Assembly: GCA_946221025.1 (NCBI GenBank)
Contig: CAMIMS010000005.1
Location: forward strand, 1 to 64,000
Length of the DNA: 64,000 nt
Origin: an uncultured Pseudoclavibacter sp.
Lineage (GTDB): Bacteria; Actinomycetota; Actinomycetes; Actinomycetales; Microbacteriaceae
Direction of reading: 5' to 3'
Part shown: in pieces, positions 43,178 to 52,983 of the stretch
Numbering within the stretch: position 1 is the stretch's first letter
Layout: every line of letters starts with the position of its first letter
Program-made: the position numbers and the translations under genes
The notes under the pieces: model-generated
Database searches by the model: none
What the model saw: only the letters and a program-made list of their open reading frames with translations
What the model was told of the DNA's origin: nothing

Positions 43178-44815
43178 GTGCAATCAGCAGGCCACCTCAT
43201 CGTTGAGCAGCTCAAAGCCGAGGGCGTGAAGCGCGTTTACAGCGTGCCGGGCGAGAGCTTTCTGGATGTGCTCGACGGGCTCTACGACTCCAATATCGAG
43301 AACGTCGTGTGCCGACAAGAGGGCGGGGTCGGGTTCATGGCCCTGGCCGAGGGCCGCCTCACCGGCACGCCCGGCATCGCAATGGTCACGCGCGGCCCCG
43401 GCGCATCGAACTTCTTCATCGCCGCGCACTGCGCCTACCAGGATGCGACCCCGCTCGTCTGCTTCATCGGGCTCGTGCCGATCGGGGATCGGCGCCGAGA
43501 ATCGTTCCAGGAGTTCTCGATCGACAACTGGTTCGGGTCGACCGTGAAGCGCGTATTCACGCTCGAGCGCGCCGATCAGGCAGCGGAGATCGTGGCTCAG
43601 GCAATGCACACCGCCCGCTCCGGGCGCCCGGGCCCGGTTGTGGTTGGGCTCCCCGAAGACGTGCTCACGCACACGACCGATGCGCCGAGCGTGCCGCCTC
43701 GCCCGCTCGCCGAGGCCGCGCCCGGCCGCGCAGCGCTTGATGAGCTCGCGACGCGCCTGCGCGACGCGAAGCGGCCGATCATCCTCGCCGGTGGCGACCA
43801 GTTCTTCGGCGAGACCGGAAAACAGCTCGCCGATTGGGCGCTCGAGCAGCGCATCCCGGTGGCAGGTGACTGGCGCAACTACGACGTCGTGCCGAACAAC
43901 CACCCCGCCTACATTGGCTGGCCCGGATACGGCCGACGCGACAGCATCGTCGAAGCGTTTGCCGAGGCCGACCTCTTCATCGGTATCGGTGCCGTGCGCG
44001 CGGATGTGATGAGCGAGGGATACACGAACGCGATCGACGCGCAGACGGTGCTCATCTCAACCGATTCCGGACTCTTGCAGCACGCTGGCCGGGTCGACCA
44101 GGTGATCGCGGTCTCGCCGGAGCAGTTCGCCACCTCGCTCGATGAGCTCGGCAATGTGCGAGGCGATCGCGATGAGGAGCGGCTGCGGGAGCTTCGCGCA
44201 TCGCAGGAACGGTTCGCGACCGAGCCGGATGAGCGCGCATCCGGTCGCGGGGTCGGCGCCGACGTCAACCGCGTGTTCCTTGAGCTTGAACGGCAGCTCC
44301 CGGCTGAGCGCGTGCTCACCTATGGCGCGGGCAACGCGACAATCTGGGCGCACCGGCACATCACGCACGATGTGCCGAACAGTCTTGTCGGCTCGCGCAA
44401 TGGCGCGATGGGCATGGCGGTTCCCGCCGCGGTCGCCGCGTCGCTGATCTTCCCAGAGCGCCACGCTGTCGCGGTGTGCGGTGACGGCGACTTCCTCATG
44501 AACGGACAGGAGGTCGCAACCCTCGTCGCCCAGGGCGCGAAGGCGTTGTTCGTCGTGGTCGATAACGGCCGGTACATGACGATCGTTGAGCATCAGCAGC
44601 GTCACTATCCGGGTCGCCCGTCGGGCACGAACATGGTGAACCCCGACTTTGTCGCGTGGATCGAATCCTTCGGTGGCCGTGGAGCGCTCCTGGACGGGTC
44701 GGCGGATGAAGACATCGCCGGCACGATCGCGGAACTCATGCAATTCGACGGGCCGCAGCTTCTGCACGTGGTCATCGACCGGGAAACCCCATCCCCGTCG
44801 GGAACCGGTTACTAG
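43178..44815 (+). CDS. Thiamine-diphosphate-dependent enzyme, acetolactate synthase-like
   Basis: 545 residues with the three-domain ThDP decarboxylase architecture. 'YSVPGESFLDVLDGLYDS' and 'CRQEGGVGFMALAEGR' carry the activating Glu, which argues against glyoxylate carboligase (Val there). 'GDGDFLMNGQEVATLVAQGA' followed by VDN is the ThDP/Mg motif. GTG 43178 follows GGAGG. It lacks a paired small subunit, so it is more likely a catabolic carboligase or decarboxylase than biosynthetic IlvB. Same strand and next to pucR, possibly part of that regulon. Confidence 0.85.
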   Translation: MQSAGHLIVEQLKAEGVKRVYSVPGESFLDVLDGLYDSNIENVVCRQEGGVGFMALAEGRLTGTPGIAMVTRGPGASNFFIAAHCAYQDATPLVCFIGLVPIGDRRRESFQEFSIDNWFGSTVKRVFTLERADQAAEIVAQAMHTARSGRPGPVVVGLPEDVLTHTTDAPSVPPRPLAEAAPGRAALDELATRLRDAKRPIILAGGDQFFGETGKQLADWALEQRIPVAGDWRNYDVVPNNHPAYIGWPGYGRRDSIVEAFAEADLFIGIGAVRADVMSEGYTNAIDAQTVLISTDSGLLQHAGRVDQVIAVSPEQFATSLDELGNVRGDRDEERLRELRASQERFATEPDERASGRGVGADVNRVFLELERQLPAERVLTYGAGNATIWAHRHITHDVPNSLVGSRNGAMGMAVPAAVAASLIFPERHAVAVCGDGDFLMNGQEVATLVAQGAKALFVVVDNGRYMTIVEHQQRHYPGRPSGTNMVNPDFVAWIESFGGRGALLDGSADEDIAGTIAELMQFDGPQLLHVVIDRETPSPSGTGY

Positions 44816-44833
44816 ACGTCCACACCGATCCGG

Positions 44834-44864
44834 CGCGCCCGCTGAGTGACCCTCGGCGGGCGCG
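44834..44864 (+). terminator. Hairpin terminator after the ThDP enzyme gene
   Basis: CGCGCCCGC and GCGGGCGCG form a 9-bp GC stem with a 13-nt loop, followed by TTCGTGTTTCCGTTTC. Placed 19 nt after the stop codon. Confidence 0.65.
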
Positions 44865-44904
44865 TTCGTGTTTCCGTTTCATGCTGGGAGCGCGACCAGG
44901 TTCG

Positions 44905-44921
44905 ATACCCCTGGGGGGTAT
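44905..44921 (+). promoter_or_regulatory. CsoR-like copper operator upstream of the P-type ATPase
   Basis: ATACCCCTGGGGGGTAT is a near-perfect inverted repeat matching the CsoR operator consensus (ATACCCC/GGGGTAT around a short centre). It is about 50 nt upstream of the ATPase start, where it would overlap the promoter, so Cu(I) should derepress the gene. No csoR gene is present in the window. Confidence 0.8.
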
Positions 44922-44971
44922 ATCGTGGATGTCACATTCACGAGCGCCAAGGGGAAGGATGCGCTCCGAGC

Positions 44972-47173
44972 ATGAGCACGGAACACGGACAGCACAAGCA
45001 CGATGAGCACGGTCACGCCCAGCACGGCGCCGGGCGCGAACACCACGGGCATGAGGGCCACGGCGAGAACACCCACGCGGGGCATCACGATGGCCACCCC
45101 GATCACGGCGAGCACGAACACGACAGCCACCACACGGGTCACGACCACTCTGGTCACGGCCACGGCGGCCACTCTGGCCACGACCACAGCTCGCACGTCG
45201 CGCAGTATCGCCGCCTGTTCTGGATCATGCTCGCGCTGTCGATCCCGGTCGTCGCGTTCAACTCGATGTTCGCCGAGCTCATCGGTTACTCCCTGCCCGA
45301 CGCCGAATGGGTTCGATGGGTCTCACCGATCATCGGCACGGTCATGTACTTCTGGGGTGGCTGGCCGTTCCTGAAGGGCGCCGCCGACGAGATTCGAGGT
45401 CGGCAGCCCGGCATGATGCTCCTGATCGGCCTCGCCATCACGGTCGCATTCTTCGCCTCGTGGGGATCGAGCCTCGGGATGCTCGACCACTCGCTGAACT
45501 TCTGGTGGGAGCTGGCGCTTCTCATCGTGATCATGCTGCTTGGGCACTGGATCGAGATGCGCTCGCTCGCGCAAACCTCATCCGCCCTCGAGTCGCTGGC
45601 GGCCCTGCTGCCCGATGAGGCCGAAAAGGTCGTCGGCGACGAGACGGTCACCGTCACGCCCGACGAACTCGAAGTGGGCGATGTGATCATCGTGCGACCG
45701 GGCGCCTCGGTTCCCGCGGACGGGCAGATCGTTGACGGCTCCGCATCCATGGATGAGTCGATGGTCACCGGTGAATCAAAGCCCGTGCGTCGCGAGGTCG
45801 GCGACCAGGTGGTCGCCGGCACGATCGCCACCGATTCGGGACTTCGCGTTGAGGTCAACGCAACGAAAGACGACACGACCCTCGCGGGCATTCAAAAGCT
45901 CGTCACCGAAGCGCAGCAGTCCTCATCCCGAGCGCAACGCCTCGCCGACACCGCCGCCGGGTGGCTGTTCTGGTTCGCGCTCGGCTCGGCCATCATCACC
46001 GCGCTCGTGTGGACGCTCGTTGGCCGCCCCGATCAGGCCGTCGAGCGGGCCATCACCGTGCTCGTGATCGCCTGCCCCCACGCGCTGGGACTTGCGATTC
46101 CGCTCGTGGTGTCGCTCGCCACCGAGCGTGCGGCCGCCGCGGGCGTGCTCGTGAAAGACCGGCTCGCGCTCGAGTCGATGCGCTCCGTCAACACGGTGCT
46201 GTTCGACAAGACCGGCACCCTCACCAAGGGGGAGCCGACCGTCACCGGCATTCATCCCGCCGATGGTCGGGATGAGGATGAGGTGCTCGCGCTCGCGGCC
46301 GCAGCTGAGTCAGACAGTGAGCACCCGCTGGCACGGGCCATTGTTGGCGCCGCCGAGAAACGCGAGCTGTCGGTCCCCGGGGCGAGCGACTTTTCGTCGT
46401 CACCGGCGGTCGGTGTGAAGGCGACGATTGGCGGCGCCACGATCGAAGTCGGTGGGCCGTACCTGCTCGACGAGCACGGCCTCGATGAGCTTCCGATCGC
46501 CGGTCAGTGGCGCGATGAGGGCGCGATCATCCTGCACGTGCTCGAGAACGGCGCGGTCATCGGGGCGCTTCGCCTGGCCGATGAGATCCGCCCCGAATCT
46601 CGCGACGCGATCGCGGCCCTGCACGCGCAGGGCGTGGATGTGGTGATGATCACCGGCGATGCCCAGGCCGTCGCCGATGCGGTCGCAAAGGAGCTCGACA
46701 TCGACCGCGTCTACGCGGGCGTTCGGCCAGAAGACAAATCGGCGAAGGTGAAGGAGCTGCAGGGGGAGGGGCGAAGCGTCGCCATGGTCGGCGACGGCGT
46801 GAACGACGCTCCCGCCCTCGCGCAGGCCGATGTGGGCATCGCGATCGGTGCCGGAACGGATGTGGCGATCGGCTCGGCGGGCGTGATTCTCGCCTCATCC
46901 GACCCGCGGGCCGTGCTCTCGGTGATCAAGCTCTCCAAGGCCACGTACCGAAAGATGCGTCAGAACCTCTGGTGGGCCGCCGGCTACAACATCCTCTCCG
47001 TTCCGCTGGCGGCGGGTGTGCTCGCGCCCATCGGGTTCGTCATGCCGATGAGCATCGGCGCGATTCTCATGTCGGCCTCGACGGTGGTTGTCGCACTGAA
47101 CGCGCAACTGCTTCGCGGGCTCGACCTCGACCCCGAAACCGCGACGGCGGATATGCGAGAGAAGCAGGCATGA
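44972..47173 (+). CDS. copB: CPH-type (CopB-like) copper P1B-ATPase with His-rich N-terminus
   Basis: 733 residues. The first about 70 residues are roughly one-third His, a cytosolic metal-binding region replacing the CxxC domain. 'VIACPHALGLAIPLVVSLA' holds the CPH membrane motif of the CopB subgroup. 'VLFDKTGTLTKGEP' is the phosphorylated Asp loop, 'ESDSEHPLARAI' the HP motif, and 'MVGDGVNDAPALAQAD' the hinge. Exports Cu(I)/Cu(II). ATG 44972 is the first Met before the His-rich region. The CsoR-like operator lies upstream. An immunity-like gene follows 3 nt later, probably on the same transcript. Confidence 0.93.
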   Translation: MSTEHGQHKHDEHGHAQHGAGREHHGHEGHGENTHAGHHDGHPDHGEHEHDSHHTGHDHSGHGHGGHSGHDHSSHVAQYRRLFWIMLALSIPVVAFNSMFAELIGYSLPDAEWVRWVSPIIGTVMYFWGGWPFLKGAADEIRGRQPGMMLLIGLAITVAFFASWGSSLGMLDHSLNFWWELALLIVIMLLGHWIEMRSLAQTSSALESLAALLPDEAEKVVGDETVTVTPDELEVGDVIIVRPGASVPADGQIVDGSASMDESMVTGESKPVRREVGDQVVAGTIATDSGLRVEVNATKDDTTLAGIQKLVTEAQQSSSRAQRLADTAAGWLFWFALGSAIITALVWTLVGRPDQAVERAITVLVIACPHALGLAIPLVVSLATERAAAAGVLVKDRLALESMRSVNTVLFDKTGTLTKGEPTVTGIHPADGRDEDEVLALAAAAESDSEHPLARAIVGAAEKRELSVPGASDFSSSPAVGVKATIGGATIEVGGPYLLDEHGLDELPIAGQWRDEGAIILHVLENGAVIGALRLADEIRPESRDAIAALHAQGVDVVMITGDAQAVADAVAKELDIDRVYAGVRPEDKSAKVKELQGEGRSVAMVGDGVNDAPALAQADVGIAIGAGTDVAIGSAGVILASSDPRAVLSVIKLSKATYRKMRQNLWWAAGYNILSVPLAAGVLAPIGFVMPMSIGAILMSASTVVVALNAQLLRGLDLDPETATADMREKQA

Positions 47174-47176
47174 GAC

Positions 47177-48115
47177 ATGACCATTGACCCGAACGCGCCG
47201 GTTCTCCTTCGCATTCGCAAGATTCTGAGCGATGGGCTTGCGCCGGGGTGGGACGCAATCGTCGCTGAGTGGGCACAGGTCGGCGATTCGACGTATCCGC
47301 AGGATTTCATGGTTCTCGGTGTTCCAAGCCTTGATGGGTCGCGGGTTCCGGATGAGGTATCAGAGCTTTTCGGGCAGCTTCGCGGCATGCTCGCCGAAGA
47401 CTCGGGCATATGGCCGCTGAGCATCACTCTGTTTATGCGCGAGGAATACACCGACGCTGGGATCGACGCGAATTATTCTCATCAGGTGATCGTTCTTGAC
47501 GAGGGTCAGTCGTTTTCGCGTCCGATTCCTGCGAGCGATATTCGGCCCACTGCCGAGGATTGGCGTCGCGAGCTCGAGCTGCATCCCCGACGGGATGAGG
47601 ATATTCCCGCGTGGTGGCGGCAGATTCTCGTCGAGGGAATGTCGGACTTCGTCCCGTCGCTTCCGTCGTGGATGGGGCGGTCAATGCCGCAGTCCATCGA
47701 GGATGCGCACGAGATGCCCTCTGACCTGCTCGGGCCGATGCATTGGATGCTCGACTCGCCGGGTTTTCGGGATCTGTTCGATCCGCTCCGCCACCGCATC
47801 TTCGACCTCGCGGAGAAGCTCTCCGCCGATGACCGTGACGCGCTCTTTGGGAGAAAAGGAATCGCCGCCCAGTCGAACCTTCACGCGCAGCTTGCTCGTG
47901 AGGCAGTGGCCGGTATTGGTCACGAGATTGACCAGATTCCAGAAGAAGACGGGTTAGACATGGTCTATCTCTGGGAAGGCGAATTGAAACTGCCTCACAC
48001 AGACTCGCGCGGGGAGGTTCTTCGGGAGGAATTAAGAGAAGCAGCGGAATTTCAGGCTTCTGAGATCATCGCTTCACGCTTCGGGGAGTTGTCGTCGGAT
48101 TGGCACGTGAAGTAA
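47177..48115 (+). CDS. Putative immunity protein, copy 3 (orphan)
   Basis: 312 residues, closely similar to copy 1 in length and blocks: 'EDWRRELELHPRRDEDIPAW', 'WMGRSMPQSIEDAHEMPSDL', 'KLPHTDSRGEVL', and a 'SSDWHVK' terminus matching 'PPNWHEK'. ATG 47177 lies 3 nt after the copper ATPase stop, so it seems to use that promoter. No toxin sequence is present nearby. Orphan immunity genes protect against toxins of rival strains, so placement under a metal-induced promoter may be incidental. If these proteins are not immunity factors, their function is unknown. Confidence 0.6.
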   Translation: MTIDPNAPVLLRIRKILSDGLAPGWDAIVAEWAQVGDSTYPQDFMVLGVPSLDGSRVPDEVSELFGQLRGMLAEDSGIWPLSITLFMREEYTDAGIDANYSHQVIVLDEGQSFSRPIPASDIRPTAEDWRRELELHPRRDEDIPAWWRQILVEGMSDFVPSLPSWMGRSMPQSIEDAHEMPSDLLGPMHWMLDSPGFRDLFDPLRHRIFDLAEKLSADDRDALFGRKGIAAQSNLHAQLAREAVAGIGHEIDQIPEEDGLDMVYLWEGELKLPHTDSRGEVLREELREAAEFQASEIIASRFGELSSDWHVK

Positions 48116-48218
48116 GGCGATGCATCCGTGACCCCCTCCGGTCGTCCCCAATTGCATCCGCCGCGGCCTGAGTCATTTGAAGAAGTGAACGTCCGCGCGA
48201 TCGGGCACTCGCCGGTGA

Positions 48219-49325
<1,107 letters not shown>

Positions 49326-49355
49326 CCGATCGCTCCGGTTGATGCAGGTGGCGGC

Positions 49356-50555
49356 ATGAGCGAGCAGCGGTCGACGATTCGGGCGCTGCCCTCAAGCCCC
49401 CTGTCGATCACGCTCTCGACGCTCTCGCTGACCGCGTGGACGTTCGGCGTTGCCGGGTTCTGCGCCATTTTTCCCGCGACGCTCGCATCGATAAACCCCG
49501 CCTACATCGAGCTCGAGCATGAGCACAGCGTCATGACGGGAATGGTGTGGGCGGGGCTGTTCATGGTCCTTGGCGGAATGCTCGCTCCCGCGATCGGAGT
49601 CGCGCACCGCTACGCGGGGCTTCGTCAGGCAGAGAAGCTCACGGCTGGGCCCCCGCCATTCGCGACGCGCGAAACCCTGAAGAAGCCGCCCCTCGGCATG
49701 ATCATTGCCACGTGCGCGTGGGTGTTCGTCGTGGGTGGCGCGATTACGATCACCCTCATCTGGATGGCGTTCGACGAGCTCTCGTACGGGCATATTCGCG
49801 GGGGCGGGCTCAACCAGCTTGTGGCGCTTCCCTTTGCCGCCGCGGTTTGGGCGTGCGTCCGATGGCTGAAGCGCTACGGGGCACTCAAAGAATCCTGGGC
49901 ATCACGCATCGCAGCGCTTCGGCCGCAATGGAGTAGGGCCGGGGCGCGCCTCGTTCGCGCGTCTCGCGAGGTGGAAAAGAAACGCGGTCAAAAGCAGCTA
50001 ACAGTTGCCGCGGTTCTCTTCTGGCTTCTTGGATTCTTCGGCACCCTGTTTGCTCGCCTCGTCATCGACGGTGATGGCCGACCGGGAGGCATACCCGACT
50101 ACGACCGCGACGAATGGCCAGGAAGCCTGCTGTGGACGCTCGCCGGAATTGCCGAAATCGTCTTTCTGATCTGTGTGCTCTGCGCGCTCATGTATGGCGT
50201 TCGGCACGTTATCGGCGTGATCGCGGTCAACCGACGCGCGATGGAGGCGACGTCGAGCTCCACCGATGTCGCCGACGCCGTTCACTATGGCCACCCGCTG
50301 CGAAGCGTGGGAATGCTCGTCATGGTGATCGGCATCGTTATCGGACCCCTGTTTGAACCGCTCGGGATGCGAATCGAGTTCATCCTCATTCTCGTCGGCG
50401 CCGGCATTGCGTGCGTCGCCGTGGGGGAGTCGCTCGATGAGGGGCGGGTGCAGCGAATCCTCGATGCGCACCCCACGATCGACCCCGGCGAACCGCTCGA
50501 CAGCGACAACATCAGCGGCCGCATTCCGCGATCATCACGCGAGACCGACGCGTGA
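49356..50555 (+). CDS. Tandem membrane-protein family, member 1
   Basis: 399 residues, with hydrophobic segments near residues 25-45, 65-85, 115-135, 150-165, 215-235, 265-290 and 325-360. It begins 'IRALPSSPLSITLSTLSLTA' and ends 'RVQRILDAHPTIDPGEPLDS', two features repeated in the next two genes, so the three are tandem duplicates. Also shared is 'PPPFATRETLKKPPLGMIIA', corresponding to 'APPLVQRQHLMEPPFGMIVM'. No known family recognised; no catalytic motif. It overlaps the next gene (GTGA). Confidence 0.7.
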   Translation: MSEQRSTIRALPSSPLSITLSTLSLTAWTFGVAGFCAIFPATLASINPAYIELEHEHSVMTGMVWAGLFMVLGGMLAPAIGVAHRYAGLRQAEKLTAGPPPFATRETLKKPPLGMIIATCAWVFVVGGAITITLIWMAFDELSYGHIRGGGLNQLVALPFAAAVWACVRWLKRYGALKESWASRIAALRPQWSRAGARLVRASREVEKKRGQKQLTVAAVLFWLLGFFGTLFARLVIDGDGRPGGIPDYDRDEWPGSLLWTLAGIAEIVFLICVLCALMYGVRHVIGVIAVNRRAMEATSSSTDVADAVHYGHPLRSVGMLVMVIGIVIGPLFEPLGMRIEFILILVGAGIACVAVGESLDEGRVQRILDAHPTIDPGEPLDSDNISGRIPRSSRETDA

Positions 50556-51712
50556 CGGGCAGTAGCAACGAGGCGGATCGCGGGAACCGCCTCGAAGCGA
50601 TTCCGGCGACGCCGCTCACGGTGCTGCTCTCAACCGGGGTCTGGTTCGCGTGGACGGTCGCCGCGGCCGCGACCGCTGCGCTCGCGCCTGGCGTCGTGGC
50701 TCTCTTTCATCCGTCTGTCATCGCTTTCGAATACGACGGATGGGTGCAGGCCGCGATCGCGTGGTGCGTGACGTGGATCGTGCTCGGCCTGCTCGTCGCG
50801 CCGCTTCTCACGATTGCGCTGCGCTTCGAACAGTCGCGACAGGCGACCGAGCGAATGACCGCCGCCCCGCCGCTCGTGCAGCGCCAGCATCTCATGGAGC
50901 CACCGTTCGGCATGATCGTGATGGTGAGCGCGTGGGTATTCGGTATCTGCGGCCCGCTCGCGCTCATCTTGATCACGGTGCTGTTCGAGCAGGTGCATCC
51001 GATTCCCGTTGTGGGGCTCGTCGCGAGTGTGATCGCCGTCTTTGCGTGGGCGGTTTGGCTCTGGCGTTACTCGCAACGCAAAGCCGCGTGGGCTCGGCGC
51101 GTCGATGCGGTTCGAGAGCGGTGGGACGAGCACGGCGGGGAGGTCGTGTTCGCACCGAGGCAGCTCGAAGTGTCCCTCGACCGGTTGCTGTCGATCGCGC
51201 AGAGTTGCTGCTGGATCGGCTTTCTCGGGAGCCTCTTGCTGCCGTTCGTGTTCGAGGCGCTCGGGTTCTTCCGGCCAGATGACGGGGAACCGTCCGGTGC
51301 CTTCGACCCAACGATGCCGTGGGTGATGGTCGACGCCTGCCTCGTCATATTCGCCGTGGGGATCGCGCTCGGGCTCGTGTACGGGGTGCTGTTCGTTGCG
51401 GGCCTGGTGCGGCTCGGGCGGAAGGCTCGCACCTCGCGTGCTTCCTCGGATGAAGTGGCCGATGCTATTCGTTACGGCCACCCGATGCGGTGGGTCGGCG
51501 TCATGCTCATTGCCTGCGGCGTTGTCGTGTGGCCGATCGCGCTGCCCCTCGGTGCGCATCCCGTGCTCGTTGGCGCACTGATCGCGGCCGGTGTGCTCTG
51601 CCTCGGGGTCGGGGAGTGGGTGGCGCCCGCCCACATTCAGCGCATCCTGGATGCGCATCCGACCGTCAACCCGGGCCCGCGCGATCCGAGCGATACCGAC
51701 GAAGCGGGCTAG
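50552..51712 (+). CDS. Tandem membrane-protein family, member 2
   Basis: 386 residues, same topology as its neighbours. N-terminal 'LEAIPATPLTVLLSTGVWFA', a loop 'MTAAPPLVQRQHLMEPPFGM', 'DEVADAIRYGHPMRWVGVML' (compare 'TDVADAVHYGHPLRSVGMLV' in member 1) and C-terminal 'HIQRILDAHPTVNPGPRDPS'. GTG 50552 overlaps the stop of member 1. Function unknown; the paired cytosolic tail motif (QRILDAHPT) may be an interaction site. Confidence 0.7.
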   Translation: MTGSSNEADRGNRLEAIPATPLTVLLSTGVWFAWTVAAAATAALAPGVVALFHPSVIAFEYDGWVQAAIAWCVTWIVLGLLVAPLLTIALRFEQSRQATERMTAAPPLVQRQHLMEPPFGMIVMVSAWVFGICGPLALILITVLFEQVHPIPVVGLVASVIAVFAWAVWLWRYSQRKAAWARRVDAVRERWDEHGGEVVFAPRQLEVSLDRLLSIAQSCCWIGFLGSLLLPFVFEALGFFRPDDGEPSGAFDPTMPWVMVDACLVIFAVGIALGLVYGVLFVAGLVRLGRKARTSRASSDEVADAIRYGHPMRWVGVMLIACGVVVWPIALPLGAHPVLVGALIAAGVLCLGVGEWVAPAHIQRILDAHPTVNPGPRDPSDTDEAG

Positions 51713-51770
51713 GGGCCGAGAGGTCAGGTGCACGCGATCGCTTCGTGACAAAGCAAGTACCCTCATCCGG

Positions 51771-52901
51771 GTGCGTCGCCGAAACCGTCTCCGAGCTTTG
51801 CCGGCGACCCCGGTTTCGGTGCTGGCCGCGACCGTCATGTGGGTCGCCGCATCCATCCTGACCAGCACGATCGTGTCGATCCCGCTCATGTACTTCGTGC
51901 AATCGAGCATGCCCGGCATCGCTCACGACACCGAGACCGATCCACTCACGTTCATGGTGACGCGGTTCATGTTCGCCCTCTCGAGCATGCTCGTGCTGGT
52001 CGCCTGCCGCCCAGCGTTGCGCCTGATCAACCTGCGGCTGGCCGAGCAGCACATTGACCGCACGCCCCCGCTCATGCAGCGAGAGGCGCTTCACGAACCG
52101 CCGAAAACCGAGATCGAAGTGCTCTGCTTCTGCATGTTCATTTGGTCGGCGGTCACGAGCATCCTGCTGATTTTCCTCGGCTTCTTCACGGAGCAAATTG
52201 GGTATTACGTCGGCGCGATTCTCTGCGTGATCATGCTGTTCCAATCGATCCGGTTGCATTCGCAGGCCACCGCGATCGGGGTTCGGTGGGAGCGGCGATA
52301 CTCACGCTTGAAAACACGCTGGGACGCGGGAGACACGACGCCCGCGGCCGCGTACGCGAACACGCTGATGTCGCGCCGAGCGCACCGGCTGAAGTTCTAC
52401 GGTGCGATCACGAGCGCCGGTGTGACGGCCTGGCTGCTCGTCACGGGCCTGCTGAACTTCTTCATTACCGGTGTTCCCGCGTCATTCGGCGCTCGCCCGT
52501 TCGCGGGCAGTCTCATCGGGCACGTGGATGCGCTACTCATCGCCATTGCGGTCATCGCGGTCGTCGCGATGGCGACGGGGCAGGTGATGTCGATCATTGA
52601 CTCGATGGAGGTTGAGCGCGTCGCGACTTCGCCGAAGGCACGGCCTGCGCAGGTCGCGACGGCGACCGAGTCAGCGCATCCGCTGCGCCTTTGCGGGGTG
52701 CTTCTGTTCACGATCGGAGCGACGATGTGGACGCTCACCGGCCAGGGACTGATCGAGTGGTTACTCATTCTCGGCGGGGCGGCACTCATCGCCGTGGGTG
52801 AATGGCAACGCGCCGATCGCATTCAAAACCTCTTGAATGCCCATCCGAGCGTTGACCCGTGCGCGTTCATGGAGCGCAGTCGCGCAAAGCACGCCCACTA
52901 A
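51771..52901 (+). CDS. Tandem membrane-protein family, member 3
   Basis: 376 residues from GTG 51771, chosen to give the family N-terminus 'RALPATPVSVLAATVMWVAA'. Shared blocks: 'RTPPLMQREALHEPPKTEIE', 'ESAHPLRLCGVLLFTIGATM' and the end 'RIQNLLNAHPSVDPCAFMER'. It lacks the short overlap seen between members 1 and 2. Some 78 nt downstream is the convergent phosphatase gene with a hairpin between. Function unknown. Confidence 0.68.
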   Translation: MRRRNRLRALPATPVSVLAATVMWVAASILTSTIVSIPLMYFVQSSMPGIAHDTETDPLTFMVTRFMFALSSMLVLVACRPALRLINLRLAEQHIDRTPPLMQREALHEPPKTEIEVLCFCMFIWSAVTSILLIFLGFFTEQIGYYVGAILCVIMLFQSIRLHSQATAIGVRWERRYSRLKTRWDAGDTTPAAAYANTLMSRRAHRLKFYGAITSAGVTAWLLVTGLLNFFITGVPASFGARPFAGSLIGHVDALLIAIAVIAVVAMATGQVMSIIDSMEVERVATSPKARPAQVATATESAHPLRLCGVLLFTIGATMWTLTGQGLIEWLLILGGAALIAVGEWQRADRIQNLLNAHPSVDPCAFMERSRAKHAH

Positions 52902-52926
52902 TCCCGATGCACTGTGGGATGAAGCC

Positions 52927-52962
52927 AGTGCGGCACCGACCCCGAAGGGCCGATGCCGCACT
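52927..52962. terminator. Bidirectional hairpin between convergent genes
   Basis: AGTGCGGCA pairs with TGCCGCACT (9 bp) and encloses a second small stem (CCC-GAA-GGG). It lies between the third tandem membrane gene (plus) and the phosphatase gene (minus) and can serve both. Confidence 0.65.
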
Positions 52963-52983
52963 GAGCCTGGGGCGCCCCAGCCG

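Noticed and set aside
43178..44815. Glyoxylate carboligase for the ureide cluster
   Set aside because: The position that is Val in glyoxylate carboligase is Glu here (RQEGG), as in acetolactate synthase-like enzymes.
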